From Mesoaciditogaceae bacterium (GTDB lineage Bacteria > Thermotogota > Thermotogae > Mesoaciditogales > Mesoaciditogaceae), in NCBI GenBank assembly GCA_015486145.1, contig WFSH01000004.1:1-23245 (forward strand): a stretch of 23,245 nt of DNA, given 5' to 3'. Shown piece after piece: positions 1 to 7,516 of the stretch (position 1 is the stretch's first letter; each line of letters opens with the position of its first letter). The notes beneath the pieces are model-generated. The model worked only from the letters and a program-made list of their open reading frames with translations, did not search any database and was not told the DNA's origin. A program made the translations under genes and the position numbers.

Positions 1-1
1 A

Positions 2-991
2 TCTGAGACGGTGTTCAACGTTATAAGTAAATCTGGTTCTACCGCAGAAACGATGGCCAATTACATGATTGTAAGGGGATTACTTGAATCGCGTGGAATA
101 GAGCCAAAGTCTCACATCGTTTTTACCACCGATCCAAACGAAGGAGTTTTGCGCAAGATATCAATAGATGAAGAAATTCCGAGCCTTGAAATACCTTCAA
201 ATGTTGGTGGAAGGTTCAGCGTGTTGACGTCAGTTGGACTCTTAAGCTCGGCTGTTATGGGCGTGGACGTTAAATCACTGGTTGAAGGTGCCAAAGAGGC
301 TGTGACGACTTTTCTCTCGCAGGATGATACGTTGAAAAACCCGGTGCTTTTTAACGCCGCGATTCATTATCTCTATTCGGAAATGGGTAAAAGGATATCT
401 GTGATGATGGCCTATTCGAACGCGCTTTACAAACTAGCGGATTGGTATCGTCAGCTTTGGGCCGAATCTCTTGGCAAAGAGAGGACGTTGACTGGAGAAG
501 TGGTAAATGCCGGACAAACACCTGTAAAGGCGTTGGGAACGGTAGATCAGCACTCTCAAGTCCAGCTGTATATGGAGGGGCCGAATGATAAAATAATAAC
601 CTTCCTCAGAGTAAACAAGTTCAGAAAAGAAATCAGAATTCCCAAGGTTCATAAAGAGCGTCAAGAACTTTCTTATCTTGGAGGGGCGAAGATGTCGGAA
701 TTGATGAACAGTGAACAGGAGGCCACTGCACTTGCACTTGTGGAACATGGGAGACCCAACATAACGCTGATCTTTGAAAGAATAGACGCAAGAGAAGTGG
801 GAAGGTTTTTTGGATATTATGAATCACTTGTGACCGCCATGGGTTACCTTTACGGCATCAACACTTTTGACCAACCGGGAGTTGAGCTTGGAAAACTCAA
901 CACGTACGCACTTATGGAAAGAGAAGGCTATGAGAACCAACGAATGCGTATTGAAAAAATGAAGAAAACGCTAAAACCTTTCGTCATGTAA
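2..991 (+). CDS. pgi: Glucose-6-phosphate isomerase, 5'-truncated by window edge
   Basis: Interconverts glucose 6-phosphate and fructose 6-phosphate in the cytoplasm (glycolysis/gluconeogenesis). The frame is open from the left edge, so the true start lies outside. About 329 C-terminal residues are present; Thermotoga-type enzymes are about 450 long, so roughly 120 are missing. Family motifs are clear: ISKSGSTAET (phosphate-binding SIS loop), GGRFSVLTSVGLL, WAESLGKE with the catalytic Glu, DQHSQVQLYMEGP with the ring-opening His, and FDQPGVELGK with the C-terminal active-site Lys. All expected catalytic residues in this part are present. The stop codon abuts the ribosome site of rnfC, so the two are probably co-transcribed. 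Confidence 0.96.
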   Translation, partial: SETVFNVISKSGSTAETMANYMIVRGLLESRGIEPKSHIVFTTDPNEGVLRKISIDEEIPSLEIPSNVGGRFSVLTSVGLLSSAVMGVDVKSLVEGAKEAVTTFLSQDDTLKNPVLFNAAIHYLYSEMGKRISVMMAYSNALYKLADWYRQLWAESLGKERTLTGEVVNAGQTPVKALGTVDQHSQVQLYMEGPNDKIITFLRVNKFRKEIRIPKVHKERQELSYLGGAKMSELMNSEQEATALALVEHGRPNITLIFERIDAREVGRFFGYYESLVTAMGYLYGINTFDQPGVELGKLNTYALMEREGYENQRMRIEKMKKTLKPFVM

Positions 992-1004
992 GGAGATGAT
1001 CTGC

Positions 1005-2309
1005 TTGAGTGTTTGGACTTTTATGGGAGGAGTTCATCCTCAAACCAAGAAACTCGGGAAACATGTGCCAATTGAAAAGGTTTCAGTTCCATCGAAAGTG
1101 GAGTTGTTCGTTGCGCAGAATCTTGGTAAACCTCCAAAAATCACGGTTGAAGTTGGTGCAGATGTTAAGACCGGCCAAAAAATTGCCGAGTCGGATGGAT
1201 TCGTTTCAGTTCCGTTGCATTCACCCGTAACCGGTCGTGTTGTGGAAGTGAAAAAACAAAAGCACCCTGTAACTTCTCGCCCGGCAGAGGTGGTGGTGAT
1301 AGAAACCAAAAGTGATGATGAATGGGTAAGGCTCATGCCTGCTAAATCTTACGAGCAGTTCGAACCAAAAGAAATCGTGAAGCGCGCTCAAGAAGCAGGA
1401 CTCGTGGGAATGGGTGGAGCCACCTTTCCCACACATGTGAAACTTTCACCATCTAAGAAAGTTGACACCTTAATACTTAACGGTGCAGAGTGTGAACCTT
1501 ATTTGACCATTGATGACAGGATAATGGTTGAATTTTCTGAGGAAGTTATAAAAGGTGGGCTTGCTTTTGCAAGAGCCTTGGGGGTGAAGCACATACTCGT
1601 GGGAGTAGAAGAGAACAAACCTCAAGCGATAGATGCCATGAAGCGCGCTGGAGGACCTGTCGGTGTCGAAGTTGTAAAGCTTCCCACAAAGTATCCACAA
1701 GGTTCTGAAAAACATCTCATATACGCCATGACTAAGCGGGTAGTCCCAGCTGGTGGACTTCCCATGGACGTGGGAGTGGTTGTCCAAAATGTTTCAACTG
1801 CACGTGCCATGTACAAGGCCCTTGAACTTGGTGAGCCTCTTGTCGAAAGGGGAGTAAGTGTCACCGGCGAAGGTGTTGAAAGTCCGAAAAACTTGATCGC
1901 GAGAATTGGAACCCCTGTATCAGAGCTTGTTGATCTTGCAAAGCTCAGAGAAAATGTTTCGCGGGTTGTACTGGGTGGGCCTATGATGGGAATTGCCATA
2001 AGCACACTTGATATTGGGATAATGAAGGGAACCTCCGGAATAACAGTTTTAACTAACGAAATTGTGAAAAAAGGCACAGAGATGAATTGTATTGGGTGTG
2101 CCAGATGTGTTAAAGCGTGTCCCATGATGTTAGAACCTTATTTACTCTACAAATTGTTTAAGAAGAAGAGATTTAACGAGATGGCTGATGATCATCTGAT
2201 GGATTGTATAGAGTGCGGATCGTGTGCCTACGTTTGTCCATCAAACATTGACCATGTTAAAGCGTTTAAAACGGCGAAAAATGTGATAAGGGCTCTCGGG
2301 AGGCGATGA
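1005..2309 (+). CDS. rnfC: Rnf complex subunit C (NADH/FMN and Fe-S peripheral subunit)
   Basis: Peripheral cytoplasmic subunit of the membrane Rnf complex (ferredoxin:NAD+ oxidoreductase coupled to Na+ or H+ transport); it carries the NAD(H)-reactive site. I place the start at TTG 1005, giving about 434 aa. AGGAG at 991-995 is well spaced for it and too close for the in-frame ATG at 996. The N-terminus then reads MSVWTFMGGVHPQTKK, matching the family's T-F-x-G-G-V-H-P start. The middle holds VGMGGATFPTHVK and NGAECEPYLTIDDR, typical of the NuoF-like nucleotide/FMN domain. Two C-terminal ferredoxin motifs, CIGCARCVKACP and CIECGSCAYVCP, bind two [4Fe-4S] clusters. The stop overlaps the rnfD start by 4 nt. 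Confidence 0.96.
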   Translation: MSVWTFMGGVHPQTKKLGKHVPIEKVSVPSKVELFVAQNLGKPPKITVEVGADVKTGQKIAESDGFVSVPLHSPVTGRVVEVKKQKHPVTSRPAEVVVIETKSDDEWVRLMPAKSYEQFEPKEIVKRAQEAGLVGMGGATFPTHVKLSPSKKVDTLILNGAECEPYLTIDDRIMVEFSEEVIKGGLAFARALGVKHILVGVEENKPQAIDAMKRAGGPVGVEVVKLPTKYPQGSEKHLIYAMTKRVVPAGGLPMDVGVVVQNVSTARAMYKALELGEPLVERGVSVTGEGVESPKNLIARIGTPVSELVDLAKLRENVSRVVLGGPMMGIAISTLDIGIMKGTSGITVLTNEIVKKGTEMNCIGCARCVKACPMMLEPYLLYKLFKKKRFNEMADDHLMDCIECGSCAYVCPSNIDHVKAFKTAKNVIRALGRR

Positions 2310-3301
2310 AAGTGAATCTGACCCTTGCACCTGCACCACACATACATTCGCATATCTCTACCAGAAGAATAATGCTTGATGTTTTGATCGCACTCATCCC
2401 TGCTGGCGTGTTGGCTGTTTTGATGTGGGGATGGTACATGCTCGTTTTAGAAGTGGGTTCGATGATTCTGGCAGAGGGAATTGAATGGTTTGCCATGCGA
2501 GTTATGATGAAGAAAAGCACCTTTCGCCCGGATGGTTCAGCGGCCGTAACGGGACTTCTGTTGGCATTCAACGTTCCGGCTGGCATTTCGTGGTGGATGA
2601 TGGCGGTTGGTGTGTTTATTGCCATCGTAGCGGGAAAAGAAATTTACGGTGGAATAGGGAACAACCCTTTCAACCCCGCTCTCGTTGGGAGGCTTTTCAT
2701 GTACATATCATTTCCAGCTGCCATGACAACCTGGCCAAAAGTGGAGTGGTTCAATTTTACCAGAGCGGCTTTTAACATTCAAACAACCGCCACACCTTTG
2801 GGATACACTAAGTTGCATGGGGTAGCTGCCGCCACTCAGCATTTTCCAAGCATGGTTTTCAATTCGTTTGTTGGGAATCTTCCTGGATCGGCAGGTGAGA
2901 TGAGCGTGATAGCACTCGTTGCCGGGTTTCTCTATCTCTGGTGGCGTGGCATAGTATCTTACGAAATACCGGTTGCGTACATAGGAACGACATTCGTTCT
3001 TTCCGCACTTTTCTGGATGGCAAATCCATCAGCTTATTTGGATCCCGTAACGGCGATAATGCTTGGTGGCGTAATGCTTGGTGCACTTTTCATGGCTACC
3101 GATCCCGCAACCAGTCCGGTTACCGCGAAGGGAAAATGGATATTTGGCATAGGTTGTGGCGTTATAACGATCATGATACGATATGTGGGGGCGTTTCCGG
3201 AAGGTGTTAACTTTGCCATACTTCTGATGAACGCGCTCGTTCCGTTTATAAACCAGATCACCAAGCCAAAGGTTTTTGGGATGGTGAGGAAAAATGGGTA
3301 A
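2306..3301 (+). CDS. rnfD: Rnf complex subunit D (membrane, covalent FMN)
   Basis: Integral membrane subunit of Rnf, homologous to NqrB; 331 aa with many hydrophobic helices. The family block GGIGNNPFNPALVGR is intact (about residues 115-129). The expected covalent-flavin region reads NIQTTATPL near residues 157-165, making Thr163 the likely FMN attachment site by family analogy. The local sequence is T-T-A-T rather than the S-G-A-T of many flavinylation sites. SPVTAKGKWIFGIGCG near the C-terminus is also typical. ATG 2306 overlaps the rnfC stop (ATGA), suggesting translational coupling, and the 3' end overlaps rnfG by 8 nt. Confidence 0.95.
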   Translation: MKVNLTLAPAPHIHSHISTRRIMLDVLIALIPAGVLAVLMWGWYMLVLEVGSMILAEGIEWFAMRVMMKKSTFRPDGSAAVTGLLLAFNVPAGISWWMMAVGVFIAIVAGKEIYGGIGNNPFNPALVGRLFMYISFPAAMTTWPKVEWFNFTRAAFNIQTTATPLGYTKLHGVAAATQHFPSMVFNSFVGNLPGSAGEMSVIALVAGFLYLWWRGIVSYEIPVAYIGTTFVLSALFWMANPSAYLDPVTAIMLGGVMLGALFMATDPATSPVTAKGKWIFGIGCGVITIMIRYVGAFPEGVNFAILLMNALVPFINQITKPKVFGMVRKNG

Positions 3302-4013
3302 GCATATAAAAATAGCGTTAATTTTGACGATCTTGATGGTCGTGTTGGGGGTTGTTTTGGGTTTTGTTTACATGATCACCGAAAAGCCAATTGCCAAATC
3401 AGATTTGGAGGCAAAACTTTCGGCAATAAAATTTGTTCTCACAAGTCCTCAAACCGGAAAGCTCCTGGTAAATAAGAACCAAATCCCAACATCTCTCGCA
3501 CAGCTTGACTCCAAAATTTGGAAATCGAATCCTTCTGGACTGCTCTACAAAGATCCTAAATATCCTGGTTACGTGCTTTCTCCCGTTTACAAATTTTTGG
3601 GTAAGGATGGATTACCCATTTACGTTCTCACAGGTTACGGAATAGGTTTTGGTGGCAAAGTTGTCACAGTCGCGGCTTTCATCCAGCAAAGAGATAAAAA
3701 ATTCTACGAAAACGCGATAGATGTTATAAATTATTCGTCTGAGACGCCAGGGCTTGGCGCCAAAATAAATAACAACAATGTGAGGAGAAGATTTTTTTCA
3801 ATTCCAAATTCCGGTTTTAAGAGAGGCGTGAAGGTGAACAAAGATGCCAATCTTTTTCCACTTCCTTCGGATTATATTTCTAAACTCGGTCAGTATAAGA
3901 AAGAAGGTATAGTCGTTACAAGTGATGTGATGACAGGAGCCACAATAACGCCTCGTGCAGTTGTGAATACTCTTAATGCCATGTACGACTTTCTTGAAAA
4001 GGAGGCAAGGTGA
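3294..4013 (+). CDS. rnfG: Rnf complex subunit G (FMN-binding)
   Basis: 239-aa subunit with one N-terminal transmembrane helix (about residues 7-28) and an extracytoplasmic FMN-binding domain, homologous to NqrC. The ApbE-type flavinylation motif is clear as SDVMTGATITPRAV, placing the FMN phosphoester on Thr217. The family's ETPGLGAK element sits near residues 150-157. It overlaps the end of rnfD by 8 nt, and the ribosome site of rnfE lies inside its last codons. The flavin must be attached by ApbE, which is not encoded in this window. Confidence 0.95.
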   Translation: MGKHIKIALILTILMVVLGVVLGFVYMITEKPIAKSDLEAKLSAIKFVLTSPQTGKLLVNKNQIPTSLAQLDSKIWKSNPSGLLYKDPKYPGYVLSPVYKFLGKDGLPIYVLTGYGIGFGGKVVTVAAFIQQRDKKFYENAIDVINYSSETPGLGAKINNNNVRRRFFSIPNSGFKRGVKVNKDANLFPLPSDYISKLGQYKKEGIVVTSDVMTGATITPRAVVNTLNAMYDFLEKEAR

Positions 4014-4014
4014 A

Positions 4015-4635
4015 ATGGCAAACGCTTCAAAGACATCTTTTGGTACATTCACAGCTGGATTGATACGGGAAAATCCGACTTTTGCCCAAGTTTTGGGACT
4101 TTGTCCAACTTTGGCGACTTCTACAAATGCCAACAATGCTTTGGGAATGGGTTTAGCGGCAACTGGTGTTCTGATACTCTCAAACATTTTTATATCTTCG
4201 ATAAGGAAAATCATACCCGATCAAATAAGAATACCAGCTTATATTTCCGTAATAGCGGCGCTTGTGACGATCGTGGACTTGCTCATGCACGGTTACATGT
4301 ATCATTTGTGGACCAACCTTGGTTTGTACGTCCCTCTCATAGTTGTAAACTGCATAATAATGGGGCGTGCGGAAGCATTTGCGTCAAAAAATAGCGTTTG
4401 GAAGTCATTCCTTGATGGGCTTGGAATGGGATTGGGTTTTATAGGTGCAATACTGCTTTTGGGAATAACGCGTGAAGTGTTGGGTAACGGCACAATTTTT
4501 GGATACAGATTGTGGCCAAAGGCGTACGCAGTTTTTGTAACCGTTCTTCCACCAGGAGCGTTTCTGATCATAGGATTTTACATGGCGATTTTTCACCATA
4601 TTTCCATTGTGAGAAAGTCTCGGAAGCGAGCTTAA
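4015..4635 (+). CDS. rnfE: Rnf complex subunit E (membrane)
   Basis: Integral membrane subunit homologous to NqrD, about 206 aa. It belongs to the RnfA/RnfE pair of inverted-topology proteins at the ion-pumping, Fe-S-bearing core. The motif RENPTFAQVLGLCPTLATST near residues 17-36 includes the Cys that RnfE families use for the membrane-embedded cluster. A longer frame reaches ATG 3976 inside rnfG, but ATG 4015 is preferred: GGAGG at 4001-4005 has ideal spacing and the protein then begins MANASKTSFGTFTAG, close to family length. It starts 1 nt after the rnfG stop. Confidence 0.95.
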   Translation: MANASKTSFGTFTAGLIRENPTFAQVLGLCPTLATSTNANNALGMGLAATGVLILSNIFISSIRKIIPDQIRIPAYISVIAALVTIVDLLMHGYMYHLWTNLGLYVPLIVVNCIIMGRAEAFASKNSVWKSFLDGLGMGLGFIGAILLLGITREVLGNGTIFGYRLWPKAYAVFVTVLPPGAFLIIGFYMAIFHHISIVRKSRKRA

Positions 4636-4648
4636 AGGGGTGAGTTAA

Positions 4649-5233
4649 ATGGATTTTGGTAGACTTTTTGCACTGCTATTTGCGGCAATGTTGATAAATA
4701 ACTTTTTGCTCGTCAGATTTCTTGGATTGTGCCCGTTTTTTGGTGTTTCCAAGAAGATAGACACGGCGGTGGGCATGTCGTTGGGTGTCATATTCGTTAT
4801 GGTTGTAGCTGGCATTGTTACTTGGTTTTTGAACTTGCTGTTGATGGCGTGGCATGTCGAATTTCTGAAAATAATCGTTTTCATACTCGTTATAGCGGCG
4901 CTTGTACAGTTGTTAGAGCTTTTCTTGAAGAAATCAAATCCAACGCTCTACAGTGCACTCGGTATATATCTTCCACTCATAACAACGAATTGTGCCGTTT
5001 TGGGTCTCGCACTTTTGAATGTTCAAAAGAATTATACCCTTATGGGAACCATTTTTAATTCGGTGGGATCCGCCTTGGGTTTTGCCATTGCGATAATTCT
5101 TTTCTCCTCTTTAAGGGAAAAACTTGATATAAACGAACTTCCAGCTTCTTTTGAGGGAATGCCCGCGGCGTTTATAACTGCTTTTATTTTATCTATGAGT
5201 TTCGAGGCCTTTACGGGCATGATAAAGGTGTGA
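4649..5233 (+). CDS. rnfA: Rnf complex subunit A (membrane)
   Basis: Integral membrane subunit homologous to NqrE, 194 aa with six predicted helices. NNFLLVRFLGLCPFFGVSKK near the N-terminus is the RnfA signature and holds the Cys equivalent to that in RnfE; the two are thought to share a cluster within the membrane. A second conserved block, LPLITTNCAVLG, lies in the middle and supplies the other conserved Cys. AAGGGGTGAG upstream is a good ribosome site. It lies 13 nt after rnfE and 6 nt before rnfB. Confidence 0.95.
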   Translation: MDFGRLFALLFAAMLINNFLLVRFLGLCPFFGVSKKIDTAVGMSLGVIFVMVVAGIVTWFLNLLLMAWHVEFLKIIVFILVIAALVQLLELFLKKSNPTLYSALGIYLPLITTNCAVLGLALLNVQKNYTLMGTIFNSVGSALGFAIAIILFSSLREKLDINELPASFEGMPAAFITAFILSMSFEAFTGMIKV

Positions 5234-5239
5234 TGAAAA

Positions 5240-5521
5240 ATGCAGGTTTTGATCTATTCAGTTATTCTTTTGGGTGTAATGGGCTTTGCGGCGGGCCTGG
5301 GATTGTCAATCGCCGCGAAGAAGTTTGAAGTCAAGGAAGATCCACGTGTTGAAGAGATTATAAAGGTTTTGCCGGGTGCAAACTGTGGTATGTGTGGTTA
5401 TCCAGGGTGTTCGGCCTATGCACATGCAATTGTGGAAAAGGGTGCTTCACCTGATCTGTGTGTGCCTGGAAAGAAAGCCGGCGTAAGTGATAAGATAAAA
5501 AGCATCATGAAAGAAAAGTAA
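5240..5521 (+). CDS. rnfB: Rnf complex subunit B, minimal form (93 aa)
   Basis: Subunit that receives electrons from ferredoxin. Residues 1-25 form a hydrophobic anchor. Then follows one Fe-S domain of the PF04060 type with Cys49, Cys52, Cys57 and Cys74 in the pattern ANCGMCGYPGC...LCVPG. The chain stops at residue 93. Most RnfB proteins continue into a ferredoxin-like domain with two [4Fe-4S] clusters (E. coli RsxB is about 190 aa, others longer); that domain is absent. None of the frames downstream shows CxxCxxCxxxCP motifs before the next gene, so this is not a visible frameshift. Position, spacing and gene order (CDGEAB) support RnfB. Confidence 0.9.
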   Translation: MQVLIYSVILLGVMGFAAGLGLSIAAKKFEVKEDPRVEEIIKVLPGANCGMCGYPGCSAYAHAIVEKGASPDLCVPGKKAGVSDKIKSIMKEK

Positions 5522-5539
5522 TTTTAACCCCATCGTTCT

Positions 5540-5570
5540 TTGAATGATAACTATTTTAGTATTATCATTC
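5540..5570 (+). promoter_or_regulatory. Palindrome overlapping a candidate promoter before the decarboxylase
   Basis: Perfect 9-bp inverted repeat GAATGATAA (5542-5550) / TTATCATTC (5562-5570). A possible promoter lies across it: TTGAAT (5540-5545), 17-bp spacer, TATCAT (5563-5568). The dyad could be an operator for the decarboxylase gene or a weak terminator of the rnf operon; there is no clean T-run right after the stem. The assignment is inference. Confidence 0.45.
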
Positions 5571-5601
5571 TTTGAATTCTTTTTGAAAGAGGTGGGGTGG
5601 C

Positions 5602-6768
5602 ATGGAAATCACAACAAAAGTGAGAGAATTTGCCCAGAGCGTTCGTACTCCGTTCGTTTTGATGGATTTGGATACCGTGGAAAGAAATTATAAAAAGTTG
5701 AAGAGTTCTATTCCTGGAGTGAGGATTTTTTACGCTGTGAAGGCGAATTCTCACTTGCGTGTGTTGAAAAAACTCCACGAACTTGGCTCTTCTTTTGACG
5801 TTGCATCTCGAACTGAAATAGAAAAGCTTTTGAGCATGGGAGTCCCAGCTTCAAATCTCAGTTTTGGAAACACCATTAAAAGGGAAGAAGACATAAAATT
5901 TGCGAAAAGCGTGGGAGTTGACCTCTTTGCTGCCGATGCGGAAATGGAGCTTGAAAAGATCGCAAGAAATGCTCCAAACGCCAAGGTGTATTTGAGAATT
6001 GGTATGGGAGGTACAGATAGTGATTGGCCTCTTTCCAAAAAGTTTGGAACTAACATAGATCACGTTAAAGATCTTGTGGTTTATGCCAAAAGGCTTGACC
6101 TTAACCCTGTGGGTGTCTCTTTTCACGTGGGTTCGCAATGTTATGATAAATACAGTTGGAAAGAGGCACTCATGAAAGTGGCAGATATCTTTTGGTTTGC
6201 TCGTCTTCAAGGAATAAGGATGAACATTATAAATCTGGGTGGTGGAATGCCCATAAAATATGTTAGAGATATTCCGACAGTTGAAGAAATTGGGGAAGTT
6301 ATAAATGAGAGTATAGAAGAGTTTTTCAATTTTATGGATCGTCCAGTTTTGTTCATCGAACCGGGCAGATCGATGGTTGGAGATGCCGGTGTGCTCGTGT
6401 CGCGGGTGATACTCAGATCTACCAAAGACATGAAAGATTGGGTGTATTTGGATGCCGGAGTGTTTCACGGTTTGATGGAAACTATCGAAGACCTAAGATA
6501 TGAACTTGTGGTTGATGGAAAAGAAAACGTCGTTTGTAAATCCTTTACTTTAGCCGGTCCCACATGTGACAGCGTGGATGTTATATACGATGAGGTGGAT
6601 CTTCCTGAGAATATCACACTTGGAGATATCATTTATTTTTTAAATGCCGGTGCGTACACCGTGGATTACAACACGAAGTTCAACGGTATTGAAGGACCCT
6701 ACATGTGTTTCATTGATGAAATTGATCTCAGAGAAGATGTTAAGATCACGGAAATGATTGGTAGTTAG
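5602..6768 (+). CDS. PLP-dependent ornithine/lysine decarboxylase (fold type III)
   Basis: 388-aa member of the alanine-racemase-fold ornithine/diaminopimelate decarboxylase family, cytoplasmic; probably makes putrescine and/or cadaverine for polyamine synthesis. FYAVKANSH carries the PLP Lys47. SFHVGSQ, NLGGGMP and EPGRSMVGDAG are the PLP-phosphate and active-site loops. GPTCDSVD carries catalytic Cys322 donated across the dimer, and the C-terminal NAGAYTVDYNTKFNG packs the active site. The length and GPTCDS motif fit bacterial ODC/LDC rather than LysA, which is longer and has a different C-terminus. Substrate cannot be decided from sequence alone. The ribosome site is AAAGAGGTGG before ATG 5602. 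Confidence 0.9.
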   Translation: MEITTKVREFAQSVRTPFVLMDLDTVERNYKKLKSSIPGVRIFYAVKANSHLRVLKKLHELGSSFDVASRTEIEKLLSMGVPASNLSFGNTIKREEDIKFAKSVGVDLFAADAEMELEKIARNAPNAKVYLRIGMGGTDSDWPLSKKFGTNIDHVKDLVVYAKRLDLNPVGVSFHVGSQCYDKYSWKEALMKVADIFWFARLQGIRMNIINLGGGMPIKYVRDIPTVEEIGEVINESIEEFFNFMDRPVLFIEPGRSMVGDAGVLVSRVILRSTKDMKDWVYLDAGVFHGLMETIEDLRYELVVDGKENVVCKSFTLAGPTCDSVDVIYDEVDLPENITLGDIIYFLNAGAYTVDYNTKFNGIEGPYMCFIDEIDLREDVKITEMIGS

Positions 6769-6803
6769 AGATCTCGTATTGTGATGATTTTTGGTCCTCT
6801 TCA

Positions 6804-6861
6804 AGATAGTGGGTAACATTTTTTGAATAACGACATTCTTTGACATTTTGAGTATTGCTTT
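6804..6861. repeat. Dispersed intergenic repeat, copy 1
   Basis: About 58 bp that reappears, at roughly 80% identity with a few small gaps, at 17870-17929. Shared blocks include AGATAGT, GGGTAACAT, CGACAT and CTTTGACATTTT. Both copies lie in intergenic DNA in the same orientation. Origin is unknown; see the matching copy. Confidence 0.7.
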
Positions 6862-6885
6862 TAGGGAATCATGAATCACGAGGTG

Positions 6886-6894
6886 TGATATAAT
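6886..6894 (+). promoter_or_regulatory. Extended -10 promoter for the ferredoxin gene
   Basis: TGATATAAT gives a TGn extension plus a consensus TATAAT at 6889-6894. No good -35 is visible at 16-18 bp spacing, which is acceptable for extended -10 promoters. It lies about 90 bp before the ferredoxin ATG. Confidence 0.55.
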
Positions 6895-6984
6895 TCTAAA
6901 GGTGTTAAACAGCGTTTTATCCTATCGCAGAGAGGAAATCTACGAGTGGATAAAGTCATAAAAAAAGATGGAGGTGCGATAAAG

Positions 6985-7167
6985 ATGAAAGCAGTTGTTA
7001 ACGAAGATCTGTGTATAGGGTGTGGAGTGTGCTCCAGTCTTTGCCCTGACGTTTTTGAACTCAGAGATGACGGAAAAGCTCACGTCATAGCGGATGATTG
7101 CAGCGCGGGATGCTGTGAAGACGCAAAGGATTCTTGCCCTGTTAGCGCCATTTCGCTTGAAGAGTGA
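6985..7167 (+). CDS. Single-cluster [4Fe-4S] ferredoxin, 60 aa
   Basis: Small soluble electron carrier. The start is ATG 6985 with GGAGGTG at 6970-6976; a longer frame reaching GTG 6946 has no comparable ribosome site. The protein begins MKAVVNEDLCIGCGVCSSLC and ends SCPVSAISLEE. Cys10, Cys13, Cys16 and Cys51 match the cluster ligands of T. maritima ferredoxin (also 60 aa), and Cys20 and Cys43 sit where that protein has its disulfide. Two more cysteines, Cys39 and Cys44, are extra. Likely partner of Rnf, hydrogenase and pyruvate:ferredoxin oxidoreductase; encoded 1.4 kb after a short RnfB. Confidence 0.93.
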   Translation: MKAVVNEDLCIGCGVCSSLCPDVFELRDDGKAHVIADDCSAGCCEDAKDSCPVSAISLEE

Positions 7168-7169
7168 AA

Positions 7170-7213
7170 AATACAATAGAGGTGGAGAAAAGTTTCTCCA
7201 CCCCTTTGTATTT
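7170..7213. terminator. Strong bidirectional terminator
   Basis: GGTGGAGAAA (7181-7190) pairs with TTTCTCCACC (7193-7202) across a 2-nt centre, extended by AATACAA (7170-7176) and TTGTATT (7206-7212). It lies between convergent genes (ferredoxin on plus, DUF1844 on minus), so it probably serves both. Confidence 0.85.
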
Positions 7214-7219
7214 GTGTGA

Positions 7220-7516
7220 TCAGTTTTTGAATTGATTAACGAAATTGAGTTGGAGGTTTGCTATTTGATTTTTCAGATCTTTAAGCACCTTTTCATCAAA
7301 TTGAGATTCGAAGCTTTCTGCCATTTTTGAGAGAGTGTCGATCAGTAGTTTTGAATCTTTCTTTGACTTGTGGAATTCACCATCAGCATCTTTGATCAGC
7401 CCCAGCGAAATCCAGGCTTTTTCTTCTATGATACTGAAAGCGAAGAGGAGGGTTTCGTTAGGTGTCAGAGTTTTTTTCTTTTGCTCGCTTTCGTTACCAG
7501 TCTTTTCCTCACTCAT
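7220..7516 (-). CDS. DUF1844 family protein
   Basis: 98-aa acidic/basic, lysine- and glutamate-rich protein. The core ETLLFAFSIIEEKAWISLGL followed by a variable loop and an IDTLSKMAESFESQ helix matches DUF1844, a family of unknown function found beside housekeeping genes in Thermotogota and other bacteria. No membrane segment or catalytic motif is evident. ATG 7516 overlaps the clpC stop by 4 nt (ATGA), and GAGGAGGTAG lies inside the end of clpC, so it is translated from the chaperone transcript. Role unknown. Confidence 0.8.
   Translation of the reverse strand: MSEEKTGNESEQKKKTLTPNETLLFAFSIIEEKAWISLGLIKDADGEFHKSKKDSKLLIDTLSKMAESFESQFDEKVLKDLKNQIANLQLNFVNQFKN

Noticed and set aside
5515..5600. 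Possible frameshifted C-terminal domain of RnfB
   Set aside because: No CxxCxxCxxxCP motif appears in any frame before the next gene, so RnfB seems truly short here.
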